Made by a program: the position numbers and the translations under genes
Part shown: in pieces, positions 17,202 through 26,605 of the stretch
Layout: each line of letters opens with the position of its first letter
How positions within the stretch are numbered: the stretch's first letter is position 1
The notes under the pieces: generated by a model
The model's database searches: none
What the model was told of the DNA's origin: nothing
Seen by the model: the letters and a program-made list of their open reading frames with translations, nothing else
Source of the DNA: Rhodobiaceae bacterium
GTDB lineage: Bacteria > Pseudomonadota > Alphaproteobacteria > Parvibaculales > Parvibaculaceae
Assembly: GCA_002715765.1 (NCBI GenBank)
Contig: PAZY01000031.1
Span: forward strand, 4,212 to 49,562
Length of the DNA: 45,351 bases
Direction of reading: 5' to 3'

Positions 17202-19979
17202 TCAAGCGCCGACGGTTTCGCGCTTTTGGGGTCTCGCCTTTTTCATCGGATTGTCCAACGCCTCCAGAAGCTGACGCTCGACCGCCTTTTTCTTGTTGGT
17301 GTTTGTCACTTTCTGCCCGATCAGGTCTTTCACATAGAACACATCAACAGCGCGTTCACCAAAGGTTGCGATATGCGCGGAGCCGATGGTGAGCCCCAGA
17401 TGGAAGAGCGTGCGGGTCAACGCGTGAAGAAGGCCTGGCCTGTCGAGCCCGTTGACCTCGATCACGGTAAAAACATTGGAGGCTTCATTATCGATATAGA
17501 CATTGGGTGCGACCGTAAAGGCGTTGATACGCGCCTGCTTCTTGGTTCGCTGTTCGATCGCGTCGGGAGGCAGAATCTCCCCCGACAGTACTTTGCGGAT
17601 CGTGCTTTCCAACCGTTCCAGACGGCGTTGCTCGCACAGCGCGCTGCGCGTGTCGTCCTGCACCCAGAGCGTGTCGAGCGCCATGCCGTCGCGGGTTGTG
17701 AAAATCTTCGCATCTACAATCGAGACACCTGCCACCGCGCAGGCCCCCGCGAACCGGGAAAAGAGGCCGGGATGGTCCTGAGTGAAAAGCGTGATCTCCG
17801 TTACCGAGCGGAACGCGTCGGGACGGGCCTCCACGATGAGCGGTTCTTCGCGGCGATCCCAGATCAGTTCGGCATGTCGCCTGTGTGTTGCCAGATCAAA
17901 ACCCAGCCAATAGGCCGGCATGTGACGACGCAGATAGGCATCCAACCGTGACTTGGGCCAATCGGCCAGTGCGTCGGTCAAGGCTTCTTTCGCCGCCAGG
18001 ACCCGGTTGGACCGATTGACCTGGGTCTCGCCTGACAGGACGGCATCGGTTTCAAAATAAAGCTGACGCAGCAATTGCGCCTTCCAACCATTCCACGTGC
18101 CGGGGCCGACCGCTTTGATGTCGGCCACGGTCAGTACCAGCAGGAGTTTCAACCGTTCCGGGCTTTGCACGATCCCCGCAAAATCCTGAATCGTTTTAGG
18201 GTCCGAAAGATCACGCTTCTGCGCCACATCCGACATGAGGAGGTGGTTCTGGACCAACCAGGCCACTGTCTCCGTATCACCGTCACTCATTCCCAATCGC
18301 GGACAGAGCTTGCGGGCAATGGCGGCACCGGCGTCGGAATGATCCTCCGGTCTTCCCTTGGCAATGTCATGCAGGAACATCGCCACATAGAGCACTTCGC
18401 GTTTGGTGGTCTTTGCCATCAGTTCATGGGCGAGCGGGTGTTCTTCTTTCAGAATGCCCTGTTCGATTTCAGACAGGATCCCCATGGCACGGATCAGATG
18501 CTCGTCTGCCGTGTAATGATGATACATGTTGAACTGCATCAGTGCGACGATTCGGCCGAAGTCGGGTACAAACCGCCCCAATACCCCCGCCTCGTTCATT
18601 TTGCGCAGGATGGTTTCAGGGTCCTTGCGCGATGACAGCAGGTCGAGGAAGAGCCGGTTTGCCTCCTCGTCCTTGCGCAAATTGTTATCAACCAATTTCA
18701 AAGAGCGCGTCACCAATTGCAGGGCTGTCGGGTGAATGTGCAGTTGGTGCTGATCGGCGACATGAAACAGGCGCAGGATGTTGACCGGGTCTTTCTCGAA
18801 GAAATCGTCGGACTTCACGGACAGGCGGCCCCCGGCAACCTCGAAGCCCTTGATCACTTTCTTGCGCTTCAGGGCTGCCATGAAACGACCAATGCCCGGC
18901 GTTTTCTTTTTTTCCTGTTCTTCAAGGATGGCGCAGAAGATACGGGTGAGGTCGCCCACATCCTTCGCCACCAGGAAGTAGTGCTTCATGAAGCGTTCAA
19001 CGCCCTTGAGACCGCGATGGGCGTGGTAGCCGAGTTGCGCCGCCATCTCTGTCTGCACATCGAACGAGATGCGTTCTTCCGCCCGACCGGTGAGAAAGTG
19101 CAGCTCGCAGCGCACAGCCCAGAGGAAGTCTTCGGCCTTGCGGAAAAGGTTATACTCTTTCCGGGTGAAAACCCCTGCCTTGACGAGATCGCTCGGGCGT
19201 TTCACCTGGTAGACATATTTGGCGATCCAGAAAAGCGTGTGGAGATCCCGCAGTCCGCCCTTTCCCTCTTTCACATTGGGTTCAACCAGATAGCGGGATT
19301 GGCCGCTTCTCTTGTGCCGCTCATCGCGTTCGGCAAGTTTGGCTTCGACGAACTCGTTCGCCGTTCCTTCGACAACCTGCTCGTCATATGCTTTTTCAAG
19401 CTCGTTAAAGAGGGGCAGATCGCCACAAAGATAGCGCGCCTCCAGCAATGCGGTGCGAATGGTCATGTCCTCGTGGGACAGACGCACGCACTCCGAGACA
19501 GAGCGCGTCGCGTGACCGACCTTCAGCCCCAGATCCCAAAGCGCGTAGAGAATGAACTCCGCGAGGCTTTCTCCCCAGGGGGTCTGCTTGTAAGGCAACA
19601 AAAAGAGAAGATCGACGTCGGAACCGGGCGCGAGTGCGCCGCGCCCATACCCGCCGGTCGCCACCAGGGTCAGCCGCTCCGCATCTGTAGGGTTGGTTGC
19701 ACGAAACAGGGTCCGGGTTGCGAAGGCAAATAGCTCGCGAATAATCGTATCCTGCAAATAGGAAAGGCTTTCCGCACAGGCGCGCCCGCGATGCGCACCC
19801 TGTTCCAGCCGCTCCTGCGCCTTGGCCCGCCCGAGGGCCTGAAATTTTTTCAAGGTCGTGATCATCGCCGCCCGTGCGGCCGTGTCGTTGCCCGCATTAT
19901 CTGCATGTGCCGCATCCAGCGCATCCGCGATGGCGGCAGGATCAGCGATCTCAAGCAAGCTTGGCAGCATTCGGCCCAT
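17202..19979 (-). CDS. glnD: Bifunctional [protein-PII] uridylyltransferase / uridylyl-removing enzyme
   Basis: GlnD senses glutamine and adds or removes UMP on PII proteins, controlling nitrogen assimilation. The 925-residue domain order is complete. The nucleotidyltransferase motif G-G-Y-G-R-G (109-114) comes with D-V-D (121-123), then a GlnD linker (about 200-350). The HD domain has H-D-I-A-K-G (537-542), and two C-terminal ACT domains (about 727-800 and 845-920) bind glutamine. The start at 19979 is supported by GGAG six nt upstream. Confidence 0.96.
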   Translation of the reverse strand: MGRMLPSLLEIADPAAIADALDAAHADNAGNDTAARAAMITTLKKFQALGRAKAQERLEQGAHRGRACAESLSYLQDTIIRELFAFATRTLFRATNPTDAERLTLVATGGYGRGALAPGSDVDLLFLLPYKQTPWGESLAEFILYALWDLGLKVGHATRSVSECVRLSHEDMTIRTALLEARYLCGDLPLFNELEKAYDEQVVEGTANEFVEAKLAERDERHKRSGQSRYLVEPNVKEGKGGLRDLHTLFWIAKYVYQVKRPSDLVKAGVFTRKEYNLFRKAEDFLWAVRCELHFLTGRAEERISFDVQTEMAAQLGYHAHRGLKGVERFMKHYFLVAKDVGDLTRIFCAILEEQEKKKTPGIGRFMAALKRKKVIKGFEVAGGRLSVKSDDFFEKDPVNILRLFHVADQHQLHIHPTALQLVTRSLKLVDNNLRKDEEANRLFLDLLSSRKDPETILRKMNEAGVLGRFVPDFGRIVALMQFNMYHHYTADEHLIRAMGILSEIEQGILKEEHPLAHELMAKTTKREVLYVAMFLHDIAKGRPEDHSDAGAAIARKLCPRLGMSDGDTETVAWLVQNHLLMSDVAQKRDLSDPKTIQDFAGIVQSPERLKLLLVLTVADIKAVGPGTWNGWKAQLLRQLYFETDAVLSGETQVNRSNRVLAAKEALTDALADWPKSRLDAYLRRHMPAYWLGFDLATHRRHAELIWDRREEPLIVEARPDAFRSVTEITLFTQDHPGLFSRFAGACAVAGVSIVDAKIFTTRDGMALDTLWVQDDTRSALCEQRRLERLESTIRKVLSGEILPPDAIEQRTKKQARINAFTVAPNVYIDNEASNVFTVIEVNGLDRPGLLHALTRTLFHLGLTIGSAHIATFGERAVDVFYVKDLIGQKVTNTNKKKAVERQLLEALDNPMKKARPQKRETVGA

Positions 19980-20445
19980 GGGGCACTCCTTCTACGGTCG
20001 GTCGGCACATCGGGCCTGATGCACGAGAACAAATGCAGTTTTCAGGCCAGTAGCACATCTTGGAGAGACTTCCTATCGGGTGGTGAAATCCTTTTGCGCC
20101 TGTACCGATTTCGGCAGCGCACCATGAAGAGCACGGCTTGTCCAGCAGACCGTCCGCCATCTTCTCACACCTCGCGTCACCTGGCGCGAAAACGAACAAA
20201 AAGAGTCCAAGATTGCGGTCGATCGCGCCAGAGCGCCCGCGCTACTTGCGAGGCCACGAGCACTGATCTGGATAATACATATATTTCAATGGCTTAGGGT
20301 GTATTCTTGAAATTTGCTTCCAGCAAATATGAACATCTGTAAACCATATGCTGAGCTTGCGACCATAAGAGTATGACTCCAATAGCGAATCCCACGTTCT
20401 GCAAAAATCAGATTCCAGCGAATCCTGGTCAGCCAAGCTATTGAT
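19980..20445. other. 466-nt spacer between glnD and mutS, with AT-rich right half
   Basis: No confident gene was found. The left part (to about 20260) is GC-balanced and probably contains the glnD promoter. The right part (about 20265-20445) is AT-rich. On the minus strand, the reading frame of mutS stays open beyond its TAA stop (20448-20446) for 67 further sense codons, to a stop at 20244-20242. The encoded peptide is rich in Trp, Tyr and Cys and matches no family I know. A TTG at 20436 is the only possible separate start, with no good ribosome site. A 7-bp inverted repeat (20312-20328) lies within it and could be part of a mutS terminator. Confidence 0.4.
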
Positions 20446-23184
20446 TTACTTAGGTGAATCCGCAAGTTTCGCTTTCAATGCATAGAGAACCTCCAGCGCT
20501 TGCTTTGGCGAAAGATCGTCGGGATTGATGGCCAGCAGTTCGGCTTCCACGACGCTCTCGCCCTTGCGCGCTCCCGCGTCACGTGAACCGGATTGCGGTC
20601 GCGGTGCTGCGGAAAAAAGAGGCAGATCGTCCACCAAAGTGGCACCGCCGCGGGCATCGGCCCCCTCCTCCAGCGCCGTGAGAACTTCATGCGCCCGGGC
20701 GATGACCGCTGGCGGCAAACCAGCCAGCTTGGCAACCTGGATACCATAGGATCTGTCGGCGGCCCCCGGCGCCACCTCATGCAGGAAGACCACATCGCCC
20801 TCCCATTCCTTGACCTTCATGGTTGCGTTCGCCAGATGGTCAAGCTTTTCGCTCAAGGCCGTCAGCTCGTGATAATGGGTGGCAAAGAGCGCCCGGCAGC
20901 GATTGACGGCATGGAGATGCTCCACCGCCGCCCATGCGATGGATAGGCCGTCAAACGTGGCTGTCCCCCGCCCGATCTCGTCCAGAATGACAAGTGCGTG
21001 CGGGCCTGCCTGGTTGAGGATTGCAGCGGTCTCGATCATCTCAACCATGAAGGTCGAACGTCCACGGGCCAGATCGTCCGCCGCCCCCACGCGCGAGAAG
21101 AGCCTGTCCACAATGCCGATATGGGCGTGGCGGGCCGGCACATAAGCCCCCGTCTGCGCCAGGATCGCTATCAGTGCATTCTGCCGTAAATAGGTCGATT
21201 TACCTGCCATGTTGGGACCGGTCAGCAACCAAAGAGACCGCGCATCCCCCTGGTCCGCGGTCAGATTGCAATCATTCGCCACGAAGGGGCCAGAACCTGC
21301 CTTTTCCAGCGCTGCCTCCACAACCGGATGACGCCCGCCCTCAATCTCGAAGGCCAGGGATCCATCCACCTGCGGACGCGTCCACCGCTTTTCGGCCGCC
21401 AGCTCTGCCAGCGCTGCACCGACATCGAGCACCGCAAGCGCATCCGCCGCGCCAGCGATTGTCGGGCCATCATCCAAAACAAGGCGGGTTAACCTGGAGT
21501 ACGACTCCAGCTCCAGTTCCAACGCCTGCGCACCGGCGCGGGACAGTTTCTCCGCCAGCTCTGAAAGCTCCAGCGTTGTGAAGCGCACCGCGTTTGCCAT
21601 GGTCTGGCGATGGATGAAGGTCTCGTTCAACGGGGCCGCCATCAGCGCGTCGCCATGGCGCGGCGCAACCTCGATAAAGTAGCCCAGCACATTATTGTGC
21701 TTGATCTTCAGCGCCTGGATTCCGGTTTCGCCCGCATATTTGCTTTGCAGGCCTGCAATCACACGGCGGCTCTCATCCCGAAACAGGCGCATTTCGTCGA
21801 GTGGAGGATGATAACCCTTGGCGATAAAGCCACCATCGCGTGCCATCAACGGCAGATCCACGCCCAATGCCCGCGCCAGTTCGTCCTTCACACCCGCAGC
21901 GCAATGCGCAAGGGCTTCAAGTGCGATTTCAATTTCCGCCGGAAGGTCGCCTCTGTCTACCTTCTCGGCGACGAACCGATCCGCAATTTCGTGGGCGGCA
22001 TCCAGCCCGTCGCGTATAGCGGCAAGATCACGCGGGCCGCCTCTCTCCACCGACAGGCGGGAAAGCGCGCGTGCCATATCCGGTGCCCGTGCCAGGTCTC
22101 GCCGCAATGTCGCGCGCACAGGCTCGCGCTCCAGGAAATAAGCGATCGTGTCCTGACGCGTGCGAATGTCGGGGGCATTTGTCAGCGGTGCGGCCAGCCG
22201 GGTGGCAAGCTCCCGCGCGCCCGCGCCTGTCACGGTTCGGTCAATCGTTGCCAGTAATGCGCCTTGTTTTTCGCCGCTCATCGTCCGCGTCAGCTCAAGG
22301 TTGGCGCGCGTCGCGGCATCCATGGCAAGCGTTGCCCCGTCATTTTGATGGACGGGCGGCTTCAGGACGGGCAAGCGTCCCACCTGTGTCAAATGCAGAT
22401 AGTCGACCAGCGCCCCCGCCGCACCCAGCTCAGCGCGACTGAACGCCCCAAAGGCATCAAGCGCACCGACTTCCAGCACTTCTTTCAGGCGGCGTTCGGC
22501 GCGGGTTGAATCAAACCGCTCCCCCATCAAGGGCGTTACTGCTTTTTGTGACGCAAGTGCCGTACTGATGGCGTCGGCCGCCAACAGGGCCTGGGGCAGG
22601 ATCAGCTCACTCGCGTCGAGCCTGGCAAGGGCGGCGCCTAACGCGTCCACCGCAATCTCCGTGACGACAAAATCACCGGTTGAGACGTCTGCGTAGGCCA
22701 GACCGAGCGCGCAGCCCGCCGCCGTTCGTGACAAGGCGGCCAGGTAATTGTGGGCGCGGGCATCGAGCAAAGTATCTTCGGTCAAGGTACCGGGTGTTAC
22801 CAACCGCACCACTTCCCGGCGCACAACAGACTTGGAACCACGTTTTTTGGCCTCAGCCGGGTCTTCCGTCTGTTCGCAGACCGCCACGCGAAACCCTTTG
22901 CGGATCAGACGCTCCAGATAGGCATCTGCGGCATGGACCGGGACACCGCACATGGGAATGTCTTCCCCCAGATGCTTGCCCCGTTTGGTGAGTGTAATAT
23001 CGAGCGCGGCCGCAGCGGCGACGGCGTCATCAAAAAACAACTCGTAAAAATCGCCCATCCGGTAGAAAAGCAGACTATCTGTCTGGCTCGCCTTCAATTC
23101 CAGATATTGCGCCATCATCGGCGTGACGGCGGCCGGTTTGTCGTCTGATGAAGGGGTTTGGGCCGTCGCCATGGGCTTGCTCAT
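20446..23184 (-). CDS. mutS: DNA mismatch repair protein MutS
   Basis: MutS recognises mismatches and recruits MutL. From ATG 23184-23182 the protein has 912 residues, fitting the family. A mismatch-binding domain I holds the F-Y-E-L-F motif in [14 protein letters not shown]. The ATPase has Walker [10 protein letters not shown] near residue 654, then [13 protein letters not shown] and D-E-I-G-R-G-T. The C-terminus ends normally in [19 protein letters not shown] precedes the chosen start. The open frame continues upstream to 23658, but that extension is non-homologous and antisense to the next gene. Confidence 0.96.
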   Translation of the reverse strand: MSKPMATAQTPSSDDKPAAVTPMMAQYLELKASQTDSLLFYRMGDFYELFFDDAVAAAAALDITLTKRGKHLGEDIPMCGVPVHAADAYLERLIRKGFRVAVCEQTEDPAEAKKRGSKSVVRREVVRLVTPGTLTEDTLLDARAHNYLAALSRTAAGCALGLAYADVSTGDFVVTEIAVDALGAALARLDASELILPQALLAADAISTALASQKAVTPLMGERFDSTRAERRLKEVLEVGALDAFGAFSRAELGAAGALVDYLHLTQVGRLPVLKPPVHQNDGATLAMDAATRANLELTRTMSGEKQGALLATIDRTVTGAGARELATRLAAPLTNAPDIRTRQDTIAYFLEREPVRATLRRDLARAPDMARALSRLSVERGGPRDLAAIRDGLDAAHEIADRFVAEKVDRGDLPAEIEIALEALAHCAAGVKDELARALGVDLPLMARDGGFIAKGYHPPLDEMRLFRDESRRVIAGLQSKYAGETGIQALKIKHNNVLGYFIEVAPRHGDALMAAPLNETFIHRQTMANAVRFTTLELSELAEKLSRAGAQALELELESYSRLTRLVLDDGPTIAGAADALAVLDVGAALAELAAEKRWTRPQVDGSLAFEIEGGRHPVVEAALEKAGSGPFVANDCNLTADQGDARSLWLLTGPNMAGKSTYLRQNALIAILAQTGAYVPARHAHIGIVDRLFSRVGAADDLARGRSTFMVEMIETAAILNQAGPHALVILDEIGRGTATFDGLSIAWAAVEHLHAVNRCRALFATHYHELTALSEKLDHLANATMKVKEWEGDVVFLHEVAPGAADRSYGIQVAKLAGLPPAVIARAHEVLTALEEGADARGGATLVDDLPLFSAAPRPQSGSRDAGARKGESVVEAELLAINPDDLSPKQALEVLYALKAKLADSPK

Positions 23185-23328
23185 GTTCCTGCGGTCACGA
23201 TGGGGCAAAGAGCCTTGCAATCTAACAGATTTCCCTCGCACGCCAATGTCGCGCGCTTGAAAATTCGGGTAAACTTGTCCGGATCTCCTTTCCACAAAGC
23301 AGCCACATTCGAAAGCCATAAGACCTTT

Positions 23329-23931
23329 ATGACCTTCTGTTCTACTTTTTATCTTTTCCGCCCCGCGACCCGGCTTGCCTGTGTGAGTACCCTCGTCTGC
23401 GCGGGGACGCTCGCCTTTGCCCTGCCCTTTATACCGGCTTCGGCGCTGGCTGAAGAAGCAACGTCCCCTTCCATCAATCTTGCACCGACGGAAGAAGAAC
23501 TGAACTGGGCGGAAAACCTGACCGGATTCGGCGGCAAAAGCGGGCTCAACGGCGATATTGCCGCCCCGCTTGATGCGCCACAGACAACCACTTTGCTTGA
23601 GCGCAATGGCATTACGCCCGATATTCGCGCTGGTGCAGCCAGTGTCGGGGCCACCCAACGCATTGAACTTGGTTCCCAGGGTTTTGCTGATCAGCGCGGC
23701 AAGCTCACACCCTATGTCGAGCTTGGTGCCGACGTCGCCAAGTCAGGTGACGAACCGCTCGTCACCGGCAGCACGGTCAATGCAGATGTCACCACCGGTA
23801 TCGGCGGAGGTACGACTGTCAGTGTCAACGATCAGGTTGACTTTAAACTCGGCGTTACACGGCAGGACACGCTCGGCCAGGACCGGGACGCTGAAAACAA
23901 GGTGGAAAGCGGCGTCTCGATCAAGTTCTGA
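23329..23931 (+). CDS. Small exported protein, possibly outer-membrane
   Basis: I do not recognise a named family. From ATG 23329 the protein has 200 residues, with a signal peptide (about 1-41; hydrophobic core, then A-S-A-L-A-E-E). The mature part is Gly/Thr/Asp-rich with alternating residues. It ends in a strand-like G-V-S-I-K-F, where the terminal Phe is typical of BAM substrates. It may be a very small barrel or a surface-associated protein. The frame is open further upstream but overlaps the mutS 5' end. The ribosome site is weak. It is divergent from mutS. Confidence 0.6.
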   Translation: MTFCSTFYLFRPATRLACVSTLVCAGTLAFALPFIPASALAEEATSPSINLAPTEEELNWAENLTGFGGKSGLNGDIAAPLDAPQTTTLLERNGITPDIRAGAASVGATQRIELGSQGFADQRGKLTPYVELGADVAKSGDEPLVTGSTVNADVTTGIGGGTTVSVNDQVDFKLGVTRQDTLGQDRDAENKVESGVSIKF

Positions 23932-24036
23932 CGCGCCAACCTTCCGTTTTGGGCACGCCCTGAATAATTTTCTGAATGGTCTGGTCTTTGTTGCCTTGTG
24001 GCTTTACGGGACTTTGCCCTCTTTACCGCCAGCAAG

Positions 24037-24855
24037 TCAGCGCTTCAGTCGCTCTGCGAAGAAATCGAGAATTTCATCGCGCGCCTTGATCGTCGGCTCC
24101 CCTGCCTCGTCGATCAGATGAACTGTGACCACGCTATGTGGTGTTGTGACGAACTTTTCGTGAAAAGGGCTCACATTCTTGTTGGCAGCACTGTCTGGCA
24201 GAACCCGCCCCACGAAACGATCCCCCAGCGCGTCCGAGTAGGCCTTGAACCTTTCCGCACGGCAGAAACTGTCTCCCTCGAACCGGTAGGCCATTACGGT
24301 CAGATCATCCTTGTCGAGACGCGCTTTTACCGCCGTCATGTCGTCTGGAGAAATCTCAAGCCCTGCCGGTTCGTCCAGCGGCAATGAGGGTTGCGACAGG
24401 ACCGGCGCCAGCATGGATGGTTCCAGCATCATGGTCAGTGCAAAATTGCCGGTGAAACACATGCCGATCGCACCCACACCGGGATCCCCGCATTCTTCGT
24501 GGGCAAGACGGGCCAGTGCACGGAGCCACTGGGTGACAGGGCTGGATTTGTTGGCCCCGAAGGCGCGAAACTCTGCGCTGACACAGGCCCGTTGAAAAAC
24601 TTCCGCCCCTTCGTCGCCCGTGGGAGAGGCGCCGTCCCGTCCGAAGAGGGATGGCATATAGACAGTAAAACCAGCATCGCGCACCCACCGCGCGAAGCGG
24701 GCGACATGAGGGCTGATCCCCGGCATTTCTGTCATGACGATCACGCCGGGCCCTTCTCCCATCACGTATACGGTTTTTTCCACGCCGTTCAACGTGATGG
24801 CGCGGGCAGTGAAATCGTCCAGGGGATCGTCGACGGTCAGGTCACGCTGGGTCAT
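24037..24855 (-). CDS. Dienelactone hydrolase family protein
   Basis: This is an alpha/beta hydrolase of 272 residues. The nucleophile motif is G-M-C-F-T-G (Cys133), the cysteine version typical of dienelactone hydrolases. It also has T-E-M-P-G-I (Glu43), matching the acidic residue that pairs with the Cys, and a candidate catalytic His near 240. Dienelactone hydrolases open lactones in chloroaromatic breakdown, but most family members act on unknown substrates. It starts 3 nt after the tetR-type gene, so the regulator probably controls it in one transcript. Confidence 0.85.
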   Translation of the reverse strand: MTQRDLTVDDPLDDFTARAITLNGVEKTVYVMGEGPGVIVMTEMPGISPHVARFARWVRDAGFTVYMPSLFGRDGASPTGDEGAEVFQRACVSAEFRAFGANKSSPVTQWLRALARLAHEECGDPGVGAIGMCFTGNFALTMMLEPSMLAPVLSQPSLPLDEPAGLEISPDDMTAVKARLDKDDLTVMAYRFEGDSFCRAERFKAYSDALGDRFVGRVLPDSAANKNVSPFHEKFVTTPHSVVTVHLIDEAGEPTIKARDEILDFFAERLKR

Positions 24856-24858
24856 GAT

Positions 24859-25539
24859 TTATCCTTTTGAGGGCGGTGATACGGTCTCTCCCGCGCTCGC
24901 AAAGCGCTGGAGGAGCGGCGACAAGAGGGCGGCGAGGGTCTGGCGCTGGCGCTCTGCATCCCAGAGGTCGGGATCAAGCGTGGCGCGGGTGCCGATCCCG
25001 TCAATTGCGGCAATAACAGCATCTGCACATTCTCGCGCCATCGCCATTTCTTGCGCAGATGTGGCCTGGGTCACGCCACGCGCAGGAGGTGACGGGCGAA
25101 GCGTGAGGAGAGAAATGGTCAGCTTGTCAGTGAAGGCGCGATAATAATCCTGGTGCATCTTGCAAAGCACAGGGTCCGCGATGGCGCGTCCCCAAAAGGA
25201 AAGCCAGACGCGCCATTCCCGCCGTCCTTCCTCATCTACGGGGATATAGGCCGACATGCGCGCCACAAAGGCATCCACATCGCCCGGCTGATTTTGTGCC
25301 ATGCCCTGATCAATCCGGTCGAGGGTGTTTTGCACAACTTCTTCAAGGGCAGCGACCAGAACCGCGTCCTTGCTATCGAAATAATGGGTCACGGCACCGG
25401 TTGTCACATTGGCGGCACGCGCCACATCGCGCAGCCTTGTCCCTTCCAGACCCGCCTGATGAATGACGGAGATGGCCGCATTGGCGATCACCCGGCGTTG
25501 TTCCCTGTTCTTTTCGCTGATCTTTTTAGTTTTCAACAT
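24859..25539 (-). CDS. TetR-family transcriptional regulator
   Basis: The 226-residue protein has an N-terminal TetR helix-turn-helix (about 13-60), ending in V-T-T-G-A-V-T-H-Y-F-D-S-K-D-A-V-L. The C-terminal ligand domain resembles BetI-type regulators. It precedes the dienelactone hydrolase gene by 3 nt. A 20-bp inverted repeat overlaps its start codon and the predicted -10 box, implying autorepression. No ribosome site precedes ATG 25539-25537, and the predicted transcription start falls at the AUG. Confidence 0.88.
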   Translation of the reverse strand: MLKTKKISEKNREQRRVIANAAISVIHQAGLEGTRLRDVARAANVTTGAVTHYFDSKDAVLVAALEEVVQNTLDRIDQGMAQNQPGDVDAFVARMSAYIPVDEEGRREWRVWLSFWGRAIADPVLCKMHQDYYRAFTDKLTISLLTLRPSPPARGVTQATSAQEMAMARECADAVIAAIDGIGTRATLDPDLWDAERQRQTLAALLSPLLQRFASAGETVSPPSKG

Positions 25540-25574
25540 AATAGTGATTATGTTTTTTCTCGGCCCGTCGTCAA
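25535..25574 (-). promoter_or_regulatory. tetR promoter and operator over the start codon
   Basis: On the minus strand, TTGACG (25574-25569) is followed by a 16-nt spacer and CATAAT (25552-25547), a good sigma-70-like pair. The 20-bp inverted repeat at 25535-25554 (8-bp perfect arms AACATAAT/ATTATGTT, 4-nt centre) covers the -10 box and the ATG. The expected start of transcription is within one or two bases of the AUG, so the mRNA may be leaderless. Confidence 0.65.
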
Positions 25575-25608
25575 GTCGGTACGCGACGCGATCACCCGAC
25601 TGTGAAGA

Positions 25609-26400
25609 TCAGGGTTTTCGCCAATATTGGTAATCGTAGAGCGTGACTCCAAATCCCAATCGTCGGTAGAGCGCGATCGCCGGTTCATTCTCCGCCATGA
25701 CCTGAAGACACGTATGTTGGGCGCCCTCAGCCCGGCCCCAGGCCATGAGCGCGGCCACAAGCTCACCTGCAAAGCCCTTGTTCCGATCTTCCTCACGGGT
25801 GACGACCGCTTCAATCACCAAAAACGGTGCCACATAAACCCCGTAAGCGAGCGAGCGGCCCCGGTTGTCCGCCACCTTGCGGGCAAAACAGGCCGGATGC
25901 GTGATATCCGCCAGCATGGCGCGGAAAATTTCCGCCTCTGCCTCAGACTGGCTGGAGAGCTCTTGCTTGTCCGCAAGCCAGGCCGGTGAAGGCGCCGGCT
26001 CAAGCTGAAGCCCGGAGACTGACCCGGAGACTGACCCGACTGATGGCCTGCTTGCCGAACTTGTCTGAGCTTCCATCTCCACAAGGTCTGCCAATAATGT
26101 GTGCGTTGCGCCCTCCGGCCGGTAGCCGCGCGCGGAAAGCGCGTGCGCAAAGGCTGGCTGAAAGGATAGAAGCCGGAAGAGCGCCGGGCTGCCACCCCGC
26201 TTTTCAAAATAGGTGTCGGCGCCGGGGATCACGTCGCGCACGGACCCTGCTCTCGGCGTTGCATTGACGGAATTTGCCCGTCGCGTGGTCCCGCCGGACG
26301 ACCGGCAGAGCCAACCGTCAATCTCACGCTGAGTGGCCACAGGCCATGCGGACCAGCACGCCTTTTCGACACACCAGCAAAATTCGACATCCGTCTGCAT
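25609..26400 (-). CDS. GNAT family N-acetyltransferase, tandem-like
   Basis: The protein has 263 residues from ATG 26400-26398. The C-terminal half is a clear GNAT domain with R-N-K-G-F-A-G-E-L-V (acetyl-CoA loop) and M-A-E-N-E-P-A-I-A-L-Y-R-R-L-G-F-G. The N-terminal half looks like a degenerate GNAT-like module. The substrate is unknown. The linker contains a 12-nt tandem repeat (26012-26035), giving G-S-V-S twice. An upstream in-frame start at 26514 gives 38 more residues without recognisable homology. It lies upstream of tetR on the same strand and is divergent from maeB. Confidence 0.78.
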   Translation of the reverse strand: MQTDVEFCWCVEKACWSAWPVATQREIDGWLCRSSGGTTRRANSVNATPRAGSVRDVIPGADTYFEKRGGSPALFRLLSFQPAFAHALSARGYRPEGATHTLLADLVEMEAQTSSASRPSVGSVSGSVSGLQLEPAPSPAWLADKQELSSQSEAEAEIFRAMLADITHPACFARKVADNRGRSLAYGVYVAPFLVIEAVVTREEDRNKGFAGELVAALMAWGRAEGAQHTCLQVMAENEPAIALYRRLGFGVTLYDYQYWRKP

Positions 26401-26605
26401 GGAAGGTTCCCCAAAGCCCGAAAATATGACGGGATATTTTTTCTGGCAAGGTTTACGACGCTCAGGAAGAGGCCCGTTTCCCACCCGAATTCCCTTGCGG
26501 ATCAAGCTTTTCACGCAATTTTCGCACTTTCGGGGTGGTATTTCCGCGCAATATGCGGTACGCCTACGCGCCGTTTGAGTTCATTTGTTGCGCGAAAGGC
26601 CCGAG

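Noticed and set aside
16644-17951. 435-codon open frame on the plus strand
   Set aside because: Antisense to murJ and glnD, both with full family motifs. The translation is Arg/His/Gln-rich with no recognisable domain, typical of shadow frames in GC-rich DNA.
18717-19733. 338-codon open frame on the plus strand
   Set aside because: Antisense to glnD; a shadow of strong codon bias.
23185-23658. 158-residue N-terminal extension of mutS
   Set aside because: Overlaps the divergent exported-protein gene. The internal ATG at 23184 has a ribosome site and gives the normal MutS N-terminus.
26012-26035. 12-nt tandem repeat in the GNAT gene as a regulatory element
   Set aside because: It is in frame within a Ser/Gly linker and is best explained as a neutral coding repeat.
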